Part shown: one piece after another, positions 59,819-64,000 of the stretch
Layout: every line of letters starts with the position of its first letter
How positions within the stretch are numbered: the stretch's first letter is position 1
Assembly (NCBI RefSeq): GCF_902706035.1
Contig: NZ_CACSJA010000006.1
Span: 1-64,000, forward strand
DNA from: Pantoea sp. 18069
GTDB lineage: Bacteria > Pseudomonadota > Gammaproteobacteria > Burkholderiales > Burkholderiaceae_C
DNA length: 64,000 nucleotides
Reading direction: 5' to 3'
The notes under the pieces: generated by a model
What the model saw: only the letters and a program-made list of their open reading frames with translations
Database searches by the model: none
Told to the model about the DNA's origin: nothing
Translations under genes and position numbers: made by a program

Positions 59819-60485
59819 GGAGCGACTGTATGTTCCCCTGTGCCCGGACGTGAGTGGGGCGCTGATGCCTATCCATAAGCAGCCGTTATGGCAAAGCGCC
59901 ATCTCGGTCCACCGTCCACGCCACACCAGTCATTTGCGCGGCGTGAGCCTGGAGCCGGGCGCACCGGTCGCTGTCTTGGGTGACTGCGGACCACAGTCCC
60001 TTTGTATTCGGGAGGCGTCCGTCTGGGATGGCCGCTGGCTGCCAAGCGACAGTTCCGTGCCCCTGGAAATGTCCTCGGTAAAGCCTTGAAGAATGAGCAA
60101 CTCGGGAGAGGGTTTGGGCCGAGCGTGCATATGCGCCGGGATCTGCTGCCGATGGATGCTCCGCTGCACTGATTCGCTATAAGCGGCCCTTGTCATTACT
60201 TGTCTTCGCAGTCCGTTCCGGAAGCTTGCACACGTATTTTTGGATGGACAGCTTCAAGGGCTGGCTGCGGGTCCAACGATCACGCCATGGCAGGCCGTTC
60301 GGCAGGGCCGAGCTAAACAGCGGGACGATGCCGCCGGATTCGTCGCCAACGGCTGGCCAAATCCAGCGAGTCTCAGTGTTTCCACGGGTGTCATCATGAA
60401 TTGTTACCGGTACCATCGGCGGCCTGATACCGGTAACATGATTTGGCGTGGTGCTGGTTGATTACAACGACTTGGAGACACTTAG
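59819..60485. other. 667-bp intergenic region with twin operators
   Basis: It separates the amidohydrolase from the UxaA operon. A plus-strand frame of ~90 codons at 59817-60089 (VSLEPGAPVAVLGDCGPQ) has a start but no family and no good ribosome site; it may be a remnant. The rest to 60400 shows no gene. The 3' end holds the operators at 60402-60438. Confidence 0.4.
60402..60438. promoter_or_regulatory. twin GntR(LacI-family)-type operators
   Basis: TGTTACCGGTA (60402-60412) and TACCGGTAACA (60428-60438) are exact complements; each contains the palindrome TACCGGTA. Each site matches the enteric GntR gluconate operator ATGTTACCGGTAACAT in about 14 of 16 bases. They lie 48 bases before the Bug gene start, so a LacI-family sugar-acid repressor encoded elsewhere likely controls this operon. 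Confidence 0.75.
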
Positions 60486-61454
60486 ATGAAACTTGCCCGT
60501 GTATTTGGTGGGATCGCCACCGGCATCCTGATAACTTCCGCAGCCTGGGCGCAGGCGTTTCCGCACAAGCCGGTGACCGTGGTCGTGCCCTTCGTACCAG
60601 GGGGGTCGTCTGATGCCACGATGCGTGCGCTGTCCATCAAGCTCGGCGAGAACCTCGGTCAGCCGGTCATTCTCGAGAACAAGCCGGGCGTCAACGGCAC
60701 CCTGGGCGTCGGGCTGGCCTTGCGCGCACCTGCCGACGGCTACACGCTCACCATCGGCTCGGTCGGCACCTATGCCATCTCGCCACAGCTCATCAAGGCG
60801 GTGAAGTGGGATCCGCTGAAGGACGTGGACATGCTTGGCATCCCGGTACGCACCGTGAACGTGATCGTGGTGACGCCCAGCTTTCCGGCCAATACGCTGC
60901 CGGAGTTGCTGGACTACATGAAGAAGAATCCTGGCAAGGTTTCCTTTGCAAACTCCGGCGAAGGCTCGACCGACCATCTCACCAGCATGCTGCTATGGCA
61001 AAAAACGGGCGTGGCAGGCCTCAACGTCGCCTACAAGGGCGGTGGAGCAGCCCTTACCGATGTGATGGCCGGGCATGCGAACGTGCTGATCACCAATCTC
61101 AGTGTCCTGCTCGCACAGATCAAGGCCGGCCGACTCAAGGCGATCGCGGTGACGGCCGAAAACCGTATTGCCGAACTTCCCAACGTGCCCACCGTGGCCG
61201 AGTCCGGCGTCAAGGGCTTGGACGTGTATTCATGGCAGGGCATCGCCGCACCCAAAGGGCTGTCCCAGCCAGTCCGCGACAAGATCACCTCGGCGCTGGT
61301 TGCCACGTTGAAAGACCCCAGCGTCGTCAAATCGCTGGAGCAGGGAGGGTTCGAAGTCGTCTCTCTGAACTCGACGCAGGCGCAGGCGCTGCTGCAGTCT
61401 GAAATACAGCGCTGGAAAACGGTGATCGACGTGGCCGGCGTGAGGGCGGAGTGA
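60486..61454 (+). CDS. Bug-family TTT solute-binding protein
   Basis: 322 residues. Signal: KLARVFGGIATGILITSAAW, cleaved after WAQA. Motifs: VTVVVPFVPGGSSDATMRAL, ILENKPGVNGTLG, APADGYTLT, SFANSGEGSTDHLT, VAYKGGGAALTDVMAG. First gene of an operon with two UxaA-family genes (3 bases to the next), so an aldonate or aldarate is the likely ligand. Confidence 0.93.
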   Translation: MKLARVFGGIATGILITSAAWAQAFPHKPVTVVVPFVPGGSSDATMRALSIKLGENLGQPVILENKPGVNGTLGVGLALRAPADGYTLTIGSVGTYAISPQLIKAVKWDPLKDVDMLGIPVRTVNVIVVTPSFPANTLPELLDYMKKNPGKVSFANSGEGSTDHLTSMLLWQKTGVAGLNVAYKGGGAALTDVMAGHANVLITNLSVLLAQIKAGRLKAIAVTAENRIAELPNVPTVAESGVKGLDVYSWQGIAAPKGLSQPVRDKITSALVATLKDPSVVKSLEQGGFEVVSLNSTQAQALLQSEIQRWKTVIDVAGVRAE

Positions 61455-61457
61455 GCC

Positions 61458-62669
61458 ATGGACACGCATGAGCAAGTCACCGCTGCGCGGCACTCCGTAT
61501 CCGGGCACTCGCCGACCGACTCCTTCCTCGGCTATCCGCGCGATGCAGGGAGGGCGGGCACACGCAACTACATCGGCGTTTTCATCGCCGGCAACTGTGC
61601 GGCGACGGCCGCGCGCCTGGTGGCCCGTCACTTCACCTCGCGCCGCCTGGCCGCCTATCCGAATGTCGACGGTGTGCTGGCCTTCATCCACGAACTGGGC
61701 TGCGGCATGGAGAAGTCCGGCGAACCCATGGACCTGCTGCGGCGCACGGTGGGCGGCACCGTCCGCAACCCCAACCTGGCCGGCTCGGTGATCATGGCCC
61801 TGGGCTGCGAGCGCAACAACATCTACGGCCTGCTGGAGCAGGAAAAGCTGGTGGCCGGGCCGCTGCTGAAGACGGTCGTCCTGCAGGAAGTCGGCGGCAC
61901 GGCTGCTGCGGTCGAGCAGGGCATTGCGGCGGTGCAGGCCATGCTGCCGCTGGCCAATGCGGTGCCGAGGCAGCCAGTACCGGTGAGTGAACTGGTGCTC
62001 GGCCTGCAGACCATCGACGTCGATGCCGCGGATCACCATGCCCGCCAGGCGCTGGGAGCGGCGGTGGATCTGCTGGTGGCGCAGGGTGGCACGGCCATCG
62101 TCTCGGCCACCACGCGGAACGCATCGGCCCTCGCCGCAAAAGCGTCCGCGCCGCGGACCGCCGACGCCCTGGCGCAGCGCGTGCATTGGTGGCATGGTTA
62201 CTCGGCCGGTCGCGATGTGCGCTCGGTCCGCTCCGAAACCGCTCGCGACACGGATGTGTCATACATGGGCGGACAAGACCTGCAGGAGGTTTGCGCCTAT
62301 GCCGTGCCCGCCCGGTCGCGGGGCGTAGTGATGATGGATTCACCCGGTTACGAAGCGATGTCCGTTACAGGCCAAGTCGCCGCCGGCGCCACGCTGGTGT
62401 GCCTGCTGACCAGTGCAGAAAGTGCCTTAGGTGCGAACGGCGCGCCCACCGTTCGGCTGGCCGCCAGCCATGGCCTGTTTGCCCGCTCGCCCGAAGAAAT
62501 GGACCTCGACTGCAGCGAAGCTGCGTCTGGTGCGATGCCGGTCTCCGAAGTGGGCCGCACCATCTATGAAAGCTGGCTGCACCACGCCAGCGGCATTGCG
62601 ACCAGTGCAGAGAACCTGGGCCTGGGCGAGGGCGAGTTCGTTCCCTGGCCGATTGGTGTCATTGCTTGA
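61458..62669 (+). CDS. UxaA-family dehydratase without SAF domain
   Basis: 403 residues. The central UxaA domain is present: GYPRDAGRAGTRNYIGVF, ELGCGMEKSGEPMDLLRRTV, and C-terminal VMMDSPGYEAMSVTGQVAAG. The N-terminal SAF domain of altronate dehydratases, a separate ~90-residue unit, is absent, and the second cysteine-containing motif is QTIDVDAADHHARQ where the next gene has CGGSDGF, so a metal-binding Cys is lost. It may be the partner subunit of the following gene rather than a free enzyme. It starts 3 bases after the Bug gene and ends 16 bases before the next. Confidence 0.82.
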   Translation: MDTHEQVTAARHSVSGHSPTDSFLGYPRDAGRAGTRNYIGVFIAGNCAATAARLVARHFTSRRLAAYPNVDGVLAFIHELGCGMEKSGEPMDLLRRTVGGTVRNPNLAGSVIMALGCERNNIYGLLEQEKLVAGPLLKTVVLQEVGGTAAAVEQGIAAVQAMLPLANAVPRQPVPVSELVLGLQTIDVDAADHHARQALGAAVDLLVAQGGTAIVSATTRNASALAAKASAPRTADALAQRVHWWHGYSAGRDVRSVRSETARDTDVSYMGGQDLQEVCAYAVPARSRGVVMMDSPGYEAMSVTGQVAAGATLVCLLTSAESALGANGAPTVRLAASHGLFARSPEEMDLDCSEAASGAMPVSEVGRTIYESWLHHASGIATSAENLGLGEGEFVPWPIGVIA

Positions 62670-62685
62670 ACAAGGATTTCGCAAC

Positions 62686-64000
62686 ATGTCGACTTTTGCC
62701 CCTACCCGGCTCGATCTGCCGCCCATGACGGCAGCGTCCGCCAGTACCGCGCAGGCGGGCCTGCGCAACCCGTTCATCCGCCTCGATCCGCAAGACAACG
62801 TGCTGGTCGCCCGGGCCGATGTGCCAGCGGGCCTGTCGGTGCCAGTTGAAGGCCTGACCACGCTCCAGGCGATACCCGCCGGCCACAAGGTGGCGACCCG
62901 TGCGTTCTCCAAGGGCGACGCCGTTCTCAAGTACAACACCGTGATCGGATTCGCCTCCGAGGACATAGCGCCCGGCACCTGGGTGCACAGTCACAACATC
63001 GCGTTCAGCGATGTGGAGAAAAACTACCGGCATGGCGAATGCTACGTGCCGACCGAGATACTGCCGCCCGAACAACGGGCCCGGTTCCAGGGCATCGTGC
63101 GCCCGGACGGCCGGGTCGCGACCCGCAACTACATCGGCGTCTTCATCGTCAGCCACAAGGCTGCCGTAGTGGCGCGGCAGATCGGGGCCGCGTTTGACGA
63201 AGACACCATGGCCGCCTATCCGCACGTCGACGGCGTTGCCACCTTCGCACACGACCAGGGCGCCGGCATGGAACTGAGCGGTGAGCCCATGCAGGTGCTG
63301 CGCCGCACCCTGGGCGGCTACATGCGCCACCCCAATATCGCTGCCTCACTGGTGATTTCCTTCGGCGACGAAGACAACGAACTGGAGGGCTTGCTGGCCG
63401 ACCAGCAACTGACGCGCTCCCCCCGACTGCAGACGCTGAGCGTGCGCGAGGAGGGAGGCATACGCAACGCGGTGGCCAGGGGCATCGCGCTGGTCGAACA
63501 AATGCTGCCCGAGGCCGAGATGGCGAGGCGCGAGCCGGTATCGGCCGAACACATCGTGGTGGGCATGCAGTGCGGCGGCTCGGACGGTTTCTCGGGGCTG
63601 TCGGCCAACCCCGCGCTCGGCTACGCTGCGGAGATACTGGCGCGCAACGGCGGCACTGCGATCCTGTCCGAGACCACCGAAATATTCGGCGTCGAGCATA
63701 CGCTGACTGCCAGGGCCCGCACGCCGGAGGTCGGCCGCAGGCTGGTGGCGCGCATGGATTGGTGGCTGCGGCACTGCGAAGGTCGGGACACCCAGATCAA
63801 CGGGCAGGTGAGCCCCGGAAACCATGCTGGCGGGCTGGCAAACGTGCTTGAAAAATCGCTGGGCGGCGCCAAGAAAGGCGGCAACCTGCCCTTGATGGAC
63901 GTGTATGAATATGCCGAACCCATCCGGGAGCACGGGCTGGTCTTCATGGATACGCCGGGCTACGACCCGGTCTCGGCCACTGGCCAGATCGCGGGCGGCG
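62686..64000 (+). CDS. UxaA-family altronate/galactarate dehydratase (partial at window edge)
   Basis: At least 438 residues; it runs past the end. Residues ~28-107 form a SAF domain (VARADVPAGLSVPVEGL, HKVATRAFSKGDAVLKYNT, APGTWVHSHNI), followed by the catalytic domain: RPDGRVATRNYIGVFIV, GVATFAHDQGAGMELSG, QCGGSDGFSGLSANPALG and FMDTPGYDPVSATGQIAGG. Family members dehydrate altronate or galactarate with an Fe centre. It follows the SAF-less homologue by 16 bases. In this pair the full-length form is the likely catalyst. Starts at the ATG 62686 after CAAGGATT. Confidence 0.9.
   Translation, partial: MSTFAPTRLDLPPMTAASASTAQAGLRNPFIRLDPQDNVLVARADVPAGLSVPVEGLTTLQAIPAGHKVATRAFSKGDAVLKYNTVIGFASEDIAPGTWVHSHNIAFSDVEKNYRHGECYVPTEILPPEQRARFQGIVRPDGRVATRNYIGVFIVSHKAAVVARQIGAAFDEDTMAAYPHVDGVATFAHDQGAGMELSGEPMQVLRRTLGGYMRHPNIAASLVISFGDEDNELEGLLADQQLTRSPRLQTLSVREEGGIRNAVARGIALVEQMLPEAEMARREPVSAEHIVVGMQCGGSDGFSGLSANPALGYAAEILARNGGTAILSETTEIFGVEHTLTARARTPEVGRRLVARMDWWLRHCEGRDTQINGQVSPGNHAGGLANVLEKSLGGAKKGGNLPLMDVYEYAEPIREHGLVFMDTPGYDPVSATGQIAGG

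Noticed and set aside
1..64000. CRISPR array, tRNA, rRNA or prophage structural genes
   Set aside because: No regularly spaced repeats, no cloverleaf or rRNA-like sequence, and no capsid, tail or terminase motifs were found on reading both strands.

Overview
The window is GC-rich betaproteobacterial DNA (Burkholderiales). It most resembles Comamonadaceae, although Alcaligenaceae/Bordetella-like genomes look similar. The main reasons are the large number of Bug-type periplasmic binding proteins of the tripartite tricarboxylate transporter (TTT) class, many LysR regulators paired with small catabolic operons, a ~720-residue chromosomal tyrosine recombinase, PAS-containing Aer-like chemoreceptors and a short H-NS-type protein. 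No rRNA, tRNA or CRISPR array was seen. This is accessory, catabolic chromosome sequence.

Layout. 1-5.5 kb: a possible transposase tail, a Zur-boxed COG0523 metallochaperone GTPase, an inositol-monophosphatase-type enzyme with a LysR gene, and a mandelate-racemase-type enolase with a Bug protein. 5.5-10.3 kb: a broken copy of an integrase 3' end, a small cassette (DUF2807 lipid/cell-surface type protein, HxlR regulator, NTF2-like protein) and then the full-length integrase. 10.4-15.1 kb: DUF6882 protein, LysR with an M20 amidohydrolase and a Bug protein, DUF441 membrane protein. 15.1-20.1 kb: a decayed stretch with a 265-bp structured mobile element, truncated LysR and Bug genes joined by one deletion, an Aer-like receptor, and a thioesterase coupled to a frameshifted maleate isomerase. 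20.2-29.9 kb: a catabolic block with GST, CoA transferase, two Bug proteins, a muconate-cycloisomerase-like enolase, an alpha/beta hydrolase, LysR, a carboxymuconolactone decarboxylase-like protein, a LigI-like amidohydrolase and an enoyl-CoA hydratase. 30.2-36.3 kb: FadR-type regulator, GntP permease and ltnD-otnK-otnC-otnI, a complete L-threonate/tetronate route to dihydroxyacetone phosphate. 36.4-41.4 kb: a five-gene operon (amidohydrolase, SDR, Bug, CMD-like, small unknown) read away from a LysR gene across a perfect inverted repeat. 41.7-44.9 kb: a Cys/Met-type PLP enzyme and Bug protein with divergent LysR. 45.1-47.4 kb: an IS200/IS605 element with intact tnpA and tnpB next to a gutted FAD oxidoreductase gene. 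47.7-49.3 kb: second Aer-like receptor. 49.4-54.6 kb: hydroxyacid dehydrogenase, Bug, CitE-like lyase and CoA transferase with divergent LysR. 54.6-56.6 kb: class II Fic protein with an operator array and an H-NS-like protein. 56.9-59.8 kb: LysR, second copy of the 265-bp element, Bug and LigI-like amidohydrolase. 60.4-64 kb: twin GntR-type operators ahead of a Bug protein and two UxaA-family genes, the last running off the window.

Common logic. Most operons follow one plan: a LysR (or FadR/GntR-type) regulator, one Bug solute-binding protein that presumably supplies a shared TctA/TctB membrane complex encoded elsewhere, and two to four enzymes for an organic or sugar acid. Nine intact and one truncated Bug genes occur here with no tctA or tctB. 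Functions below are inferred from residues and context; the substrates of most operons are not known.
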